A DNA stretch of 64,000 bases from Gnetum montanum (GCA_015680685.1 MNCI01014441.1:405577-469576); one strand, 5' to 3'; counted from the stretch's first letter, positions 23,663-37,194 are shown. Translations and numbers: made by a program. Notes: generated by a model not told the origin, from the sequence alone.

Positions 23663-25919
23663 TGTAGCAACCAAAAATGTCGGTGGCTGGAACACACCAA
23701 AAGGTCACTAGGCATACAGCCTAACCCCAGATCCATGTGAGGGCCGTGCTAGAGAAAAACAAAAATGGGATGCCCTGAATGGTATGGTCAATCAGACAGG
23801 GACTTAATCAATGTACAATAACCTTTCATAAACGCTTGTTTTAAAGATGTTATATATAACTTAAGCGATAAGCAACAAACGTAAACTGATAGGGAATGAT
23901 ACAAAATATGATAATAGCAAAATGAAATGAAACAAGCTTGAGTGAGAAAGTGCACCACCCCATGATCAGGGGATTTGATCTTTGTTTGAATAAAAGATGT
24001 ACAATTGATGCACAGTGTGGATGGGTACAGCTTACAACGAAGTGGTATGGTCACAGCTCCTTGAACTGCTATCAACAACTTGCTAATAGGAACCTTCTGC
24101 TTGCTAATCTTTTTGCCACAACTAATTTCCAGAAAGCCAAAATGCCCAAGTGCCAAATGCCAATCTTCGAAGCCAAGTGCCAAAAAGGTAATTCTCAAAG
24201 ACAACAATGTCAAAAGCCAACCCTTTGAACATTGTTCGCCAGGGTATTTATAGAGTCAGATGCGGGATAGAAATGTGGTTTGGATGCCACATGTCCTGGG
24301 TCCCACAGAGTGTAAACATGACTATGCTATGCTGCTATGTAATGTTGGATGTGAAACCTGCTACGCTATGACCATACTGTTCAAGCTACATGTGCCAGAA
24401 TCCAGCAAACTGCCATGTTTGTTACAAAGAAAGCCAACAATAAATGCAAAGTAGAGCCTGTGCTCTAGGATTATGTCTTCCCTACTCTTGTGAGCAAGGT
24501 CAAGTGTAGGGACAACTTTGGGGATAATCAGGGGGTGCAAAACAAAGCAAACTTGCTAATCCTAATGAAGATATGTCAAGATGGGAGTGACCACTGCCAA
24601 CCAATTTTGGAGCTAACCGGAGATGTCTTAATGCTTCCATGCGAGTGTTACACTATTTACATTGCCTAGCATATCAATGTAGCGTGAACACCTACACACT
24701 ACGTTGTGCTACGCTACATATCATAGCATAGCGTAGCTGCTAGTCTTGAGAGAAATATTGCTTGAAAGCTAAAAATACCTATTTGAGGCCTGGCTAGGTA
24801 AGCAAATTTTGCAATTTTCAACCCTGCTTTCCTTGTTGAAAGGTCCTGGGACCTACAAAGTTCATCCTTGGGACATTTCCTTGCTTTGTATCTCCATTAT
24901 GTTGTGCTATGCTATGTAGCATAGCACAACATAGTAGCTAATGTGACATGCCTCCTTGCTTGATTTACAATGCTTTTTTGAGAAATGTTGCTTGGAACCC
25001 AAGGTTGAAGTGGGACAGGCAGTCTCAAAGGTTGGAGCATGGTCAAGTGCAATTCTTTTGCTAGAACCACTTGGCAGAGGACCTTCATGTGTTCTATCCC
25101 TACTACACTGTGCTACACTGCATAGCATAGCATCTAGTTTGGCTCGAATCTTGTTTCATTTTGTAAACATTTTATTATGAGATGTCGGTGATATCTTAGC
25201 ATTTCTATAGAACAAGCATCTTTGATGGTTAAGACATGGGCAAATACGCTTACTCCATTAGAGCAATCTGAGAAGGAGTATTATCATAGTACATCCTTGC
25301 TACGTTGTGCTACACTACATAGCGTAGCACAATGTAACATTCAAATTGAGATGATTTCTGACAAAACTTGCCACATTTTGCTGCACCATGTCACTCATGC
25401 ATCAAGGATGAAGTGGGGCAGATATCCTAGAGGACTAAATCGTTATCAATCTGCATCTTAGGTGCCTAATTAGTCTTCTCAAGGCCTGCTACGCTGTACA
25501 GTGTAGTGTAGCGTAGTAGGTTTCATAGTTAGAAAACTTGCCAAACTATTTAGTCCATCCTAAACACCTTCAACAACTCCTAGCATGGTCCCTAGGTAGA
25601 CCATCAACCAGGTCAAGTGTCAAGCTGGGCAAGTTAGAAGGTGAAGCAAGCCTATCAGCTTGGGAGATAGAAAATTTGTCGAACTATACGGTCTACCCCT
25701 GGTGCCTCTTTCATGCAAGCTAGCCTCATGGCTGGGTCGGTGCCATGCTGACTATGCTACAAAGGATGGTAGATAGGCTCAGAACCAACTCTGCAAGCAT
25801 TAGGACTTTAGTGGTGCCATGTCGTTTGCATGGTCCATCATGACATCATGCTTGCAGGCATCCTTGCCCAAATTCTGGGACTACTGAATCATGAGAGTCC
25901 TAAAATTTATGGTGTTTCA
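23663..25919 (-). repeat. 3' LTR of T1
   Basis: A 2,257-bp LTR from TGTAGCAACC to TATGGTGTTTCA. Minus-strand TATA box at 24245-24252. It contains scattered GCTACGCTA/TAGCGTAGC words (about 24660-24740, 24890-24935, 25090-25130, 25300-25335, 25485-25520). It aligns along its length with 60202-62413 with substantial divergence. Confidence 0.9.
24901..24930. repeat. Perfect inverted repeat, 14-bp arms
   Basis: GTTGTGCTATGCTA, two bases, TAGCATAGCACAAC. It is the longest perfect member of the T1 palindrome family and lies in the 3' LTR. The matching place in the 5' LTR (about 61408-61445) is a diverged version. Confidence 0.95.
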
Positions 25920-25934
25920 ATGGCCCCTCTTTGT
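25920..25934 (-). other. Polypurine tract of T1
   Basis: On the minus strand CAACAAAGAGGGGCCAT immediately precedes the LTR start TGAAACACC. The T2 element has the same tract beside 41412. Confidence 0.85.
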
Positions 25935-27295
25935 TGATGTCTGGAGGATCTTCCTGAGAGACATCAACAAACACCATGAGGAACAAGATGTCAAAATTGC
26001 TTTTTAGTGCTTGGATGATGCTTCGCTACATTTGAGAGTACTAGGAGAGTGATGTAGGATAGGAGGCAAGGGATGGATTTGTGGAAACAAGCTTAGGAAG
26101 GAGATGAATGTATAATGTTATGCCATGATAACTGTTGCCATAGTGTGATTCCTTGTTAGACTGCTTATGAGGAAATCAGCACGCATGGGTGTCTTTCTTT
26201 CTTAGATTCCCACCTCTCATCAAAGTGCTTAGAGATGGTTGATCCATAGCTGAAATGTTTGTGAATTAGCTGTTGTGCCATTTGTTTTAGGCACTTTTTT
26301 TTAGTGCACACCCACATTCACTTGCAAACAACCTTGTTATTGTTGCAAGACAAGTGTTTCCTCCCCGAGATGAGTTTTGTTACATCCATGTGGGGCTTTT
26401 ACCTACCTACAGATGCTCCCCATAGGGTGAGTTAAGTTACGTCTATCATGGACTTGGTGGTTGGGCATGTGAAAGGGCCTTTTGTTGCATTTGAAAAGCT
26501 TGTAAAGGGGATGTAAAAGATTGCAAGTATAGGGAATAGGGATTAAGTTGGCTAAGGGCAGGATATGCACTCTTAGGTAGCTAGGCTAATCAAAGCGGAT
26601 ACTTTAGAGTAATGTAGTATCTTGCTCTCATGGTGAAATGGATTCCTGAATGATGCCATCTTGGCTTTTATCCTACAAACACAACAAAGAGAAAACTAGA
26701 ATAAAGCAACCATTGAGTGAAGTGAGGGTAAAGTCCTGCTTGCTCTGAACATCGCGACAGTGGCAAGTGTTGTGTCTGACATGTGCAATGTCCAAACTAG
26801 GAAGGCCAGCATAGGTTCTGACATAGGCAAGTTGGAAAGGTTAGCACCAAAGAGACTAGGAGTAGTGCTATTGCAGGCGCTCAAGATTCCTCACCCAAGG
26901 CAAACATCATGCAGTCTAGCTACAAGGTGAGAAGCCTAACAGCTGAATACCTTTTGGACTCAAATGATGGCAAGTTTGGAGGATAGTAGTATTGTGACTA
27001 GGCCACAATAGTATGGGGACTCCAGTAGCAGGTGCTGATGGCAAGAGCTACTGTCAAGATGACTAGTAGTGATAGCGGTAGCTCTGAAAAGTCAGCAAGA
27101 TGTCAAACGACATCTCTAGAGGATCAGCAAGATGCTAGGGTCGATGACGTTGCATGTGTTCCAGAGGGTTCTTTCTTGACAATGTGAACTTTGTCTGGAA
27201 CTACAATGCCCCACCCCATGTTGTCCAGGAAGTCTGAAACTATGCACGCTCGATTGTTTATGATGTTACATGTGTGAGCCGAGAGGCATTGCACT
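25935..27295. other. 3' non-coding region of T1
   Basis: This lies between the PPT and the motif array. I see no protein motif on either strand and no clear match to the equivalent stretch of T2 (41426-42417). Confidence 0.5.
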
Positions 27296-27705
27296 GCGAA
27301 CCTAGTTTAAGATCTTGGTAGACCATCAAGTGTGCTAGTTTAAGGTCCCAGCAGATCGTGATGTGCTAGTTTAAGGTCCTAGCAAACCACTGTGCTAGTT
27401 TAACATCGTAGTGGATGGTGGATGGCCAGTTTAAAGTTGTAGTGAATCGTGCTATGGATGCCAGTTTTACATCATAGCCCAAAGATGTGTTGTGCTAATT
27501 TAAAGTCATAGCAGACATGCTATTCCAATTTATAGTCATATTGAACTATCTGTGCTAGTTTATAGTCATAGTGGACTAGCTTTGTCAATTTTATGTCGTA
27601 GTAGACATTTTGTGCCAGTTTTATGTCGTAGCAGATGTTTTGTGCCAGTTTTACATCGTAGCAGACGTTCTGTGCCAATTTTACATCATAGCAAACGTTT
27701 GTCTT
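27296..27705 (+). repeat. AGTTTA-hairpin motif array, T1 array 1
   Basis: About twelve copies spaced roughly 30-45 bp. Each has (C)TAGTTTA or CCAGTTTTA followed by a short inverted repeat: GGTC/GATC, CATC/GATG, GTC/GAC, TAGTC/GACTA, ATGTC/GACAT around a 5-6 base loop such as GTAGTA or ATAGTG. It is located immediately after the integrase C-terminus (27738), as in T2. Confidence 0.85.
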
Positions 27706-27737
27706 ACCTCACTTCACATTTGATGTGATCTTTTGTG

Positions 27738-28800
27738 TTAAATGTAGTATGGCTTGAGGTACAGGTGGTTAACAAGGTTTGCAAACTTGTTGCCATCTGC
27801 GTCGGCTAGCTTGAATGCCCCATTTTCATAGCCTTTCGTGACTATGAAAGGGCCTTCCCAGTTGGCTAAGAATTTTCTCACTAGCTCACAAATGGCCTTG
27901 AGGACCAGGTCATCCTTTTTAATCAATCATTGATGTAAGTTGCAATGATGCTTTTGCCATTGTTTATCCTAGTACTATTCTATGCAGCCAAGTGTTTGGC
28001 AGCACTCCTCCTCTACAAAGTCAAAATCAACGATTCTGGACTCATTTGAGCCTCATATACAACATTTAAGAGGATCATCCAAAGTGATGGAACCTGCAAT
28101 TTAAGAGGTAACACTACTTCAGATCTATAAACAAGACTATATGGAGTCTTACCTGTAGCTATTCTGCATGTCATATGATAAGCCCACAACACGTAGAGGA
28201 TTTGCTCATGCCATCGCCTTTTGCTACTACTAAGCATCTTTTTGAGGAGGCTGATGATGACCTTGTTGGTTGCCTCTGCCTGCTCATTCACCTGTGGGTA
28301 GTATGGCGATGAAAAAGGGTGTTTGATGCCAATATTTTCACAAAAGGTTTTAGTCTCTGCACTACTGAATTGTGGCTCATTGTCAGTAACAATGGTCATG
28401 GGAAGGCCAAACTATGTTACTATGTTTTCTAGAATGAAGTGGAAAACCTGTTGAGATGTAGTCTTCCTAATGGGAATAGCTTCTACCCACTTGTAAAGTA
28501 TTCGGTGACGTTAATGATGAAACTATGCCCTGCAGAAGACTTAGGTGTAATGGATCCTATGATGTCTAGTCCCCAACGTTGAAAAGGCCACGTGATCTGT
28601 GTAGGATGCAATTTAGTAGGAAACACATGTATAAGGTTTGCATGGTCTTGACATACATTGCACATCCTAAATTTGGCAAGGCAATCTCATTCTATGCAAG
28701 GCCAATAGTAACCTAAGCGTCTGATTTTTGCTACCATAGCCCTAGGGGATGTGTCCCTCACATAGTCCCTCATGGACTTCATCGACAATTTGTTGTGCTT
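27738..28800 (-). pseudogene. Integrase of T1
   Basis: Minus-strand motifs in order: HEGLCEGHI and CNVCQDH (zinc-binding part), WGLDIIG (first Asp), TDNEPQFSS (second Asp), PYYPQVNEQAEATNK (catalytic Glu), then the C-terminal KDDLVLKAICELVRKF ... NWEGPF domain. The D-D-E triad is complete, but the frame is broken between 28483 and 28399 and before 27926. In intact relatives it inserts the cDNA. Confidence 0.88.
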
Positions 28801-29470
28801 TTTCCCCACTAACGCAAGCTAGCAATATTCCATTATAAGAGTGCTTGCATAAGGTGTTGTCTCCTATGAGGACATATTGCCAGGCTCGCTTTCTTATTGC
28901 ATCCTTTTGAGCAGATGTCAAGTCATGTGGGTGTTCGCCATGTTGGAAGTAAGCTTTAATGTTGGTGTACCACTCTTGGATATCTATTGCACTTACAAAT
29001 GCAATGTGCACCGCTTGAGTAATAGGATCTATGCATTCTATTATCGAGGCGGGCAAGGTAGCAAACACGTGTGATGGCACATTTAATGCTAATTTGGCTA
29101 GCACATCAGCTATAGTATTCTCATTACGAGGCATGTGTTGAATGTCTAACATTGTGAAATGCTTTAGTAGACTCTTGGCTAGATCATAATAAGGTTGTAA
29201 ATGTGAAGCCTTGTAAGCATAGACTTCAGTGATCTGGATGATAACTAACTATGAGTTGCCTCAGATCACTAAGTGTTGGATTCTTAGCTCTTGAGCTGCT
29301 AGAAGGCCCCTAAGGAGTCCTTCGCACTTGACTACATTGTTGGTGCAAAGGAATGCAAAATGATATGCGAAAGGTCAAATTTCCCTAGAGGGAAATGTAA
29401 GAACTACAGTGGTGCTACCACCTCTTGTAGTCGAGGTGCCGTCAAAATGTAAACTAGCTTCAAAGTTAGA
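28742..29470 (-). pseudogene. Second (archaeal-type) RNase H of T1
   Basis: The domain starts with LHFDGTSTTRGGSTTVV (first Asp, about 29450) and a KCEGLL motif (Glu, near 29320). The usual RGDS motif reads GNS (Asp to Asn, near 29255). It ends with NENTIADVLA (about 29115). This extra RNase H between pol RNase H and integrase marks the plant Tat lineage (established knowledge). It continues in frame into the integrase zinc-binding part at 28742-28830. Confidence 0.8.
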
Positions 29471-31252
29471 TGATATAGGACTTACACTATTCATATGCTC
29501 ATCTAGGAACTCGAGTTCTATTATTGCTTGATCATCAATGGGCAAAGTTATAAGCTGTGTGGCTATTGCTTGACCCTTTGTTAATGATTGTGCCACATAG
29601 TGTAGATCGAATTCCACTATTATAACTTTCCATTGACCTATCCTACTGCTCTTGTATAAGTTAGTTGTGATAGCCTGAAGTATGTTGCTCTTGCATATGA
29701 TGTTAACTTTACTGCAAAACAAGTTATGCCTCCACTTTTTGAGTGTGAACACTAGGGTAAGATAGTTTTTCTCTACCTCATTGTACTCTGCCTCATAAGC
29801 TATTAATGCATGGCTTAAATAGTAGACTGGGATTTCAGACCCGTCATCTCTTTTTTGACATAGTAGTGCAGCAATGGATGTGTCTGAGGTGGCAGGGTAG
29901 ATGTAGAAAGGCCTATCCCTCTATGGAGGGCAAAAGCTCTTTCTTTAGTTTATCAAAGGCTTGTTGACATTGATCTGTCCACTCAAAGTTAACCCCCTTC
30001 TTGAGCAGGTGTTGCATGGGGTGTAGTTTTTCTGTCAACCTCACGATAAACCTTCTGATAAATTGTGCTCTACCTTGCAATCCACGCACCTCTTTAAGAT
30101 TTGTAGACGGTCCTAGGTTGACAATGGCCCTCACCNACTCTTTAAGATTTGTAGACGGTCCTAGGTTGACAATGGCCCTCACCTTATCAGGGTCCACTCA
30201 TATCCCTGTTTTTGACACTACAAAACCTAGCATGCATCTGTTTTCAACCCTAAAAATACATTTCCTAGAGTTGAGGCGCAGGTCGTGCCTATGACAACTT
30301 TGGAGAACTACATTTAGATCACTTGGATGATCAGTAGCTTCCTTAGACTTAATTGCTATGTCATCAACGTAGTCATTCAGCCTTTCTAAGAGGTAATCAC
30401 TGAAGAAGTATGTCATTGCTCGTCGATACATTGCTCCAGCATTTTTTAGCCCAAAGGGCATCATTGTGTAGCAAAAAGTCCCCCAAGGGATCATAAATGT
30501 AGTTGTCAGCTGGTCCTCTGGGTTGATGCAAATTTGATTATAGCCTGAAAAGCCATCCATAAAGGACAGTAAGGCATGATCAACTATAGTATCAATAAGT
30601 TGATCGATACTAGGCAGTGGGAAGTTATCCTTAATTGTCACCCTATTTAAATCTCAAAACTCTATACAAATTTGTATACTCCCGATTTTCTTAGGTACAA
30701 CTACAATGTTTGAGATCTAATCTAAGTAATCGACTACCTGAATGATACCAGCCGGATAGAGTTTGATGATTTCATTGCGTACAACCAAGGAAATCTCTAG
30801 TTTAACTTTGCAGGCTTTCTATTTAACTACTTTGACACATGGATCTAAGATAATTTTGTGTTGTATGAGTCGTGGGTCTAGGCCCAGCATGTCTTCATAT
30901 GACCACGCAAAGACTTTGACATTGTCACTAAGGACTTTCAAGATGTTTTGTTGCACTTGTGACTCTAGTAGGGAACTAACTTTTAATGTTTTTGCCTCAC
31001 CTCTCGATGTAGTTATAGGGGTTTCAATAAGAGGGTCCTCAGTCACATCACCAGCCTCTAGGTCTAAGGCCTAGACCAAATGTTCAGGCCAATCTAGAGA
31101 TGTCTCCAGGGATGCTACTATGTCATGAGTGGAGGATTCCAAGTCTATTAATTCTAAGCTTAAGGTCTTGTAAGCCTACCATGAGGTCCTGTCAGGACAA
31201 GGGGTATGTGGAGATCATTCTATATAGCCATTTTGGAGGCACTCCTACAAAA
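29471..31252 (-). pseudogene. Reverse transcriptase-RNase H of T1
   Basis: The N-terminal pol extension (VFAWSYEDMLGLDP, 31046-30819) is followed by IKDNFPLPSIDQL, SFMDGFSGYNQI, PWGTFCYTMMPFGLKNA and NDYVDDIAIKSK (YxDD). RT connection and first RNase H follow to 29471. A frame of 147 codons spans 30641-30198. The N at 30136 with a ~46-bp duplicated flank breaks the thumb region artificially. A candidate 3' splice site (TTTTGTAG|GAG on minus, AG at 31245-31246) lies just before the N-terminal extension. Confidence 0.85.
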
Positions 31253-31340
31253 TCATCAGATAAGCAAGCGTCAAGTGGTACCTATTTAATGGAGTAACAT
31301 GCAATAAAATGTAGACAAGGTAATCATGCGATGCAACATA

Positions 31341-31760
31341 ATTGCCAGTTTAAGGTCATAGCAGACCGCAACAATGCAAAATTATATTTTAATATTACCA
31401 GTTTAAGGTCGTAGCGGACCGTAACAATGTAATAATGTAAATTGAAGTTGCTAGTTTAAGGTCTTAGCGGACCATCACTGGGTTTTAAATGTGCAACGAA
31501 TGCTAAAATTGCCAGTTTAAGGTCGTAGCAGACTGCAATCACATAACGTTGTAATTTGGAATTACCAATTTAAGGTCTTAGTGGACCATAACTGGATAAC
31601 ATCGTGAATTAAAGTTGCCAGTTTAAGGTCGTAGTGGACCATGGTGAGTTTGAAATGTAAAAAGAATGCTAAAATTACCAGTTTGAGGTCATAACAGACT
31701 ATAACTGGGCTACACTGTAAGTTAAAATTGCTAGTTTAAGGGCTTGGTGGACCGTCACTA
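31341..31760 (+). repeat. AGTTTA-hairpin motif array, T1 array 2
   Basis: Eight copies of CCAGTTTAAGGTCGTAGCGGACC type, spaced about 50-60 bp, with stems mainly GGTC/GACC and loops GTAGCG, TTAGCG or ATAGCA. The array lies between the RT start and the TATA box of the plus-strand gene. Confidence 0.9.
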
Positions 31761-31927
31761 TGCAAAATTTGTAAAGATGAAGTGAAAATTCCAATGGACC
31801 CACTTACTATGCTGCAACTAAGTGCTACACTATAGCAGGGACATGCTATGCTATAGTAGTGCTACGCTACAGGGGTGTTCTGCGTTATTTGGGACATGGT
31901 AGTGACAACTTTTTTTACCGCATTGGC

Positions 31928-31935
31928 TATAAATA
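31928..31935 (+). promoter_or_regulatory. TATA box of the T1 antisense gene
   Basis: TATAAATA on the plus strand, about 140 bases before the first candidate ATG at 32067. It occupies the same relative place as the TATA box at 46666 in T2, downstream of motif array 2. Confidence 0.6.
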
Positions 31936-32066
31936 AGGGATTAGTCCATGGTAAACTTGTCATTTTCATTGTCAAAGCCAATACCGAGAGCATAATGGGG
32001 TCAAGCTTAGAGAGAGTGTAACAGGCGTAGCATAGCAGTTGATACAGCTGATTTGTGAGCAAGGCA

Positions 32067-35000
32067 ATGGTGCGCAAAAGCGAGCGCAGGCATTGAGGAC
32101 CTACCAATGTGAACGAAGTGGAGCACACCCTACGACGCCTCTCCAAGGTAAGCGTTGAGGAAAGGTCAAAGGGTTCATCCACCCGGTAAGTGTTACGCTA
32201 CCCTCCTTTGCTTTGTGTAACATGCCGAGTGGGATTGTCACTGTGATCACCATGTCTTGGTTGTTACAGTCATCAATATTGTGGCTCTATAACTATTATT
32301 ATTACCTTGGCCACCATAGCCATGGCAATTACTACGCTACGACTAGTGTGTGGCACTGTCCCAACCATCATTGTTGATGTCCAATGTGGCATTACAGGGG
32401 ATTTTGGGTGATTCTAGATGGCATAATTCTCGCTCAGTGTAGCGTAGCACCCATGGAGGAGGTTATGGCTTGCTAGTTTTCTTAGGCAGTGTAGCGTGTG
32501 TCTAGCGTAGCACAACATATGTAGTGGAAGTTTTTCTTTTGGTTTGCATTTTATTTTGCTACCTTTTACACATTTAGGCAAGGTTGGGGCAACAAGAACG
32601 TTGTGAGTATTTTTCTTAGGCCACGTTGTTCTGGTCATTGTGACTATTAGACTATGTTACATTTTAGTTCCTATTACGCTATGCTGCTATGTTGGTAGGC
32701 CTATTACACTGCCACGCTGATAGGCCTGTCACATTGCTATGTTGTTAGACTTGCAACATTGCTATGCTATTAGATTTACTATGCTGCTACGCTATTAGAC
32801 TTGTTGTTTTTCTTTCTACATTGCCATGCTTGTTACATGTTATGCTTATTGTACTTGTTACATTATTGTCACATTGTTGCGTTTGTCGTACTTGCCACTT
32901 TGCTATGTTACATGGGGTGTGGTTGTCCTACTACCCTGCACATAACACAGCTATTACTATTGTGCAAAGTGTGGCTACTATGCTATGCTATACAAGACAT
33001 GTATGCCACACTACATTATGTAGGGTGTAGCTGCTACACTATGCAGGGTGTTCCTACCACGCTACACTATGTGTAACACCCCGCTACTCTACATGCCGAG
33101 TTTAGTTATATGTTATGGTGCCTATGTGTTACTGTTTTATGCCTAAGGGAAAATCTGTACATTAAGGGTTACGCTACGCTATTTGGTAATCGCCACTTGA
33201 ATGTTGCACTAACGCTTTTTGTTGTATTGCACAGGGTCATGCTAAAACCCATCTTGATCGTCCTTGAGCTAGTGGGAGTCCTGTGCTGCCTCAGCAAACC
33301 TATGGCCAACATCCCCCCTCCCCATGCACGGGTAGGGCATCAAGTAGTCTAGTTCCAAGAGGGTGCATGACACTTCTTAGAGTTCCTCCTTCACCATTTT
33401 AGTGTGATCATGTGGTCACACTTATCGGCCAAAATAGTCGTCATACTTACCAAAATGTTGTTGCCCAAGGCAAACCGGGGCATTCTAAAGTTCATGGCTG
33501 ATTGGTCGATTGAAGGCGAAGGGGCAGAAGGCTCAAATTAGTGCCCAAGGGGCTTGAGGCACTTAAGTTGGATCTGGGACATGCCTAAATTCAAATGCTA
33601 CCATTTATACAACATGGTGTATGTTGCCCGTCACATGGGCAACTCCTTTCAGAACCCACCTGGAACCATTTATTATGTCAGTGGGTGAGTCCTGTGAAGG
33701 TGTTTTAAACATGTTGTATGATTTGTCTTGCACTAGTCAAAAATTCTTACCATATTCTGTATGTGGCTAGGCTTTATATTGACAAGGATGGTCTTCACGG
33801 TAACATGGATATGTTGGCATTAGCCCAAACGGCTTTGTAAGAGTTCTCCTCTACCAGAAACATGTGTGATGGTGTTATAGAACAACTTGGGCTTGATTTC
33901 AAAACCTATCCAACTAAGTATGCCAAGTTCTATGGGAAATGTGAAGAAGATGGCTGGTTGGATAGCGAATGGGCATCTTGATGGCCACTTACCGTAGAAG
34001 ACATTCTGGTGGAAATTCCACCATTTCCTATGCCATTTAGACCTAGTATGTTAAATCATGCATTTTTTTTTTATGTGCTCAAGTGACGATTTGCTTTTGC
34101 TTTTGCTAATTTTTGTTGCTGGTTATTGCAGTAGCAAGCGCATCCTAAGAGGTTACGGTGATCACCTCTGGGCATGATGAAACTAACCTCTTCTTCAAGT
34201 ACGGGGAGGTGGACGAAACTCAAATTTGGCTTTGTAATGGGGCCCCAACCATCCTAGTTCACAAAATTTAAGAGGTTGGGCTCATGGACTTATTCTTGGC
34301 AATAAATCCAAGTGTCCCTACTGCCAAAATTCTTTCCCTAGTTGATTTCTTTTCCGACACGGGTTCACAATGTGCGGGTGGTGTTTGAAATCAATGACAA
34401 ACTTTTTGTAGACCTTTTCGGTGTCCCCTTTGATGGCCTACCTATGGGGGAAAAGAGTAGCAAGGATGTCAATCATTAAGGGGACATAGAGGAATGGTTG
34501 GGGACTAGCAAGGACCGAAAGGGGATTTATATCCACAAGGTCAAGCTAGCAGTGATCCAAATGGTTTACCCTATCTTCTATGCCTGTGCCTTTCCTAAGC
34601 TACTCTCCCAATGAAAAATCATTGGAGGGGACATAAAGGAATGGCTGGGGACTAGCAAGGACCAAAAGGGGATTTATATCCACAAGGTCAACCTAGTGGT
34701 GGCCCAAATGATTTACCCTGTCTTCTGTGCCTGTGCCTTCCATAAGCTACTCTCCCAAGGAAAAATCCTTAGAGTAGAGCAAGCCTGGATAATGAGGGAC
34801 GTTATGGAAGAAGAGACCCACTACAACTGGACAAAGTACCTTTTGGAAGGCTTGAGAGCTGAAATGGTCAAGCTTCGTGAGAATCTTGATTCCCATTTCA
34901 ACGTTCACTATGCTTTCTTCATAGCTTACCTGTGATAGTTTGCAGAATTCCTGGTGGTCCATGAAAATGGCACCTAGGTATAGTAGGATCATAACTAGAT

Positions 35001-37028
35001 ATCTAAGCCATGGATTTGCCAGGTTTTCTACACCACCCGATCCCAAGATCCCCTGAAAGCTATTGGGGAGTCACTTTTGATAACGACAAGGGATCAAGTG
35101 GGGCATACCTTTTGTGCCCCAGACAGTGTTGGAGAGGAACCTCCCATTAACATAGGCAATGTGTTAAGGGGGGCATGCCTCATTACAGAAATAGTGAAAA
35201 CTAGGTTGCTATGTAAAAAGTCTCATAGTGTGGAAGAACCTCCCTGTACTACTGAAGAGAGGGGGAGAAAGCTACAAATCAAAGTTCGCAAGGTGCAACC
35301 CTCAGTTGGTAAGTGTGCTTAACTATTTGATTAGCATAGCACCTACTACATTGTGCTATGTTGTGTAGTGTAGCATAGCATAGTGCCTGTTTTGTGTTGG
35401 AGTATGCTGCTAATTTTGAACGTGTTTAATAGAAGAAGAAGGATAAGAGGTTTTGGCCCCTAAAGTAGGGGTGCCCATTGTAGAGGAAGAAGAGGCCCTG
35501 GTGGCATAGGAAGAGGCCCCTACTGTGGAGGAAGAGGCCCCTGTTACTGATGACCCTTTTGCAGAATGTGCCTCGATACCTAAGGGACACATGAATGTTG
35601 AGGATGCCGCCACACTTTTGACTCAGTTGGAAGAAGAAGGGTTGCAATTTGATGCTGGTGAGTTTGATCACTTGCTTGACAGTGTGTTGATGGGTGATCC
35701 CCCCGCTATCACTCCTAAGGGTTTGCTAGGTATGAGCTTTGCACTATCATCTATGTTGTTTCTCAACTTCGTTGTTGTCATTTCCATCATTGCTAACATG
35801 TTTTATTGTGCAGCGAACACCACTGTTAATGCCCCCAACCCTTCTTCCTCAATCTGTCTCTGACCATGGACCGAGACCCCTAATAAATTCACTTATATGG
35901 AGGGGGTATTTGATGATATGATCGATCGCCTAAGGTAAATCAATCCTGAGATAGGTATGTTGAAGTTACTACGTTAGGCTCTCTATGTTGTTTGCATTTT
36001 TTATTTTTATTTTTGCTATGGCATTGTGACTAATGCTTTCCCATGTGTGATCAATAGCTTCTCATCTCAAGTGGGATCCTGGGTAGGCTGTTGAGGTCAA
36101 CACTATGCCTGAACTTCCTCCAGAGGTAGCCGAGGTGCCTCGTCATATATACAAGAAAATAAGTAAATGTGCATTGTACTCGACATGCTCCTTGTGGGAG
36201 CGTAGGCATGTCAATGAGGACCTCTAGAAGAGGGTGCAAAAACTTGAGAAAGAGAAGGCTAGCCAAGCCATTGAGTTGGAGGACCTTCAATCCATAAATG
36301 AATTTTTGTTGATCCCTTGACACTCACGATAACAGTTGGCGTACAACTGTTCTTAACTATGCAAGATATTGGATAGCCGTACAGAGTAAGAATGAGGCCA
36401 CTCGCAAGATTATTGAACAACGCATGCAAATGGACCTTCTGGCCCAAAAGAACCAAGACTAGAAAGACTATAGTGTAAAGGTGTATGAATGGGAGCAGGC
36501 ACAAAAGAACCATAAGCATATGTACAAAATGAAGTATGCTGCCTATCGTAAATAATATTGGGATGCTTCCCTTGAGTTGCATACCCATAAGCTATTTCTC
36601 AATGTCATTGGCACTTCTAGGACCTACGAGAAGTTCATGCAATAGGTGGTGGTCAGTGAGTCTTTTGAAAGAGAAATGACCTTACCTTCTGGGGAGACCA
36701 CCATCACCACCTTTTCTCTGGGACTACCCAGATGGACAGCAGTGGAGAAAGGGAAAGTTGCAGCAAGCGTTGATCTAGGAAAGAAAAATTGGGCCAACCT
36801 CACTGAGGAGGAGATCCTACAACGTCTTGCAGCTGGCATGGATAAGATACCTTTTGAAATGCACGCGGGGCCATCTCAAGTTAGTCATTCTTTATTGCTT
36901 CAAAGTTTATCTTATGAGAGCCTAGTATTGTTTTGATTTATTGTTTTATTTTCTATCTTGTGCAGGATCCAAATGGAGGTGTAGGACCCAGTGGAACAGG
37001 AAATGGTAATGCTGACAAAGACTTGTAG
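32067..37028 (+). pseudogene. Antisense eight-exon gene of T1 (decayed copy)
   Basis: Exons deduced by alignment with T2: about 32067-32147, 33235-33684, 33771-34045, 34132-35308, 35433-35729, 35814-35954, 36058-36879, 36966-37028 (ending in TAG). All seven introns are GT-AG. Exons 2-6 give intron phases equal to T2; exon 1 is frame-disrupted. Exon 2 reads LIVLELVGVLCC, EFLLHHFSVIMWSHLS and NPPGTIYYVS; the last exon reads GPSGTGNG. Nonsense codons occur in most exons, exon 4 has a 147-bp tandem duplication, and exons 4 and 7 are out of frame. Intron 1 (32148-33234) is rich in GCTACGCTA words. The gene runs opposite to gag-pol, between PR and RT. Confidence 0.75.
34483..34776 (+). repeat. 147-bp tandem duplication in exon 4 of the T1 antisense gene
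   Basis: The block starting GACATAGAGGAATGGTTGGG at 34483 recurs at 34630 with a few substitutions. T2 has a single copy. The length is a multiple of three, so it would not shift the frame. Confidence 0.85.
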
Positions 37029-37194
37029 CGTGGCAACGAAAGATTTTTTATTTTATTTTTTGAATTTAATTTTTTGTAAACATTATTATATGGACTAAAA
37101 TTGAATTAAAAACATAATGTGAAATAATTTATTTCATTTTGGTTAATCTGTTATTATATATATATAACTTTTAATGTGTTTGGGCCCCTTGAGG

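Noticed and set aside
27296-27705. Regularly spaced repeats resembling a CRISPR array
   Set aside because: Repeats are short, degenerate and change in step with their inverted arms; the context is a plant retrotransposon.
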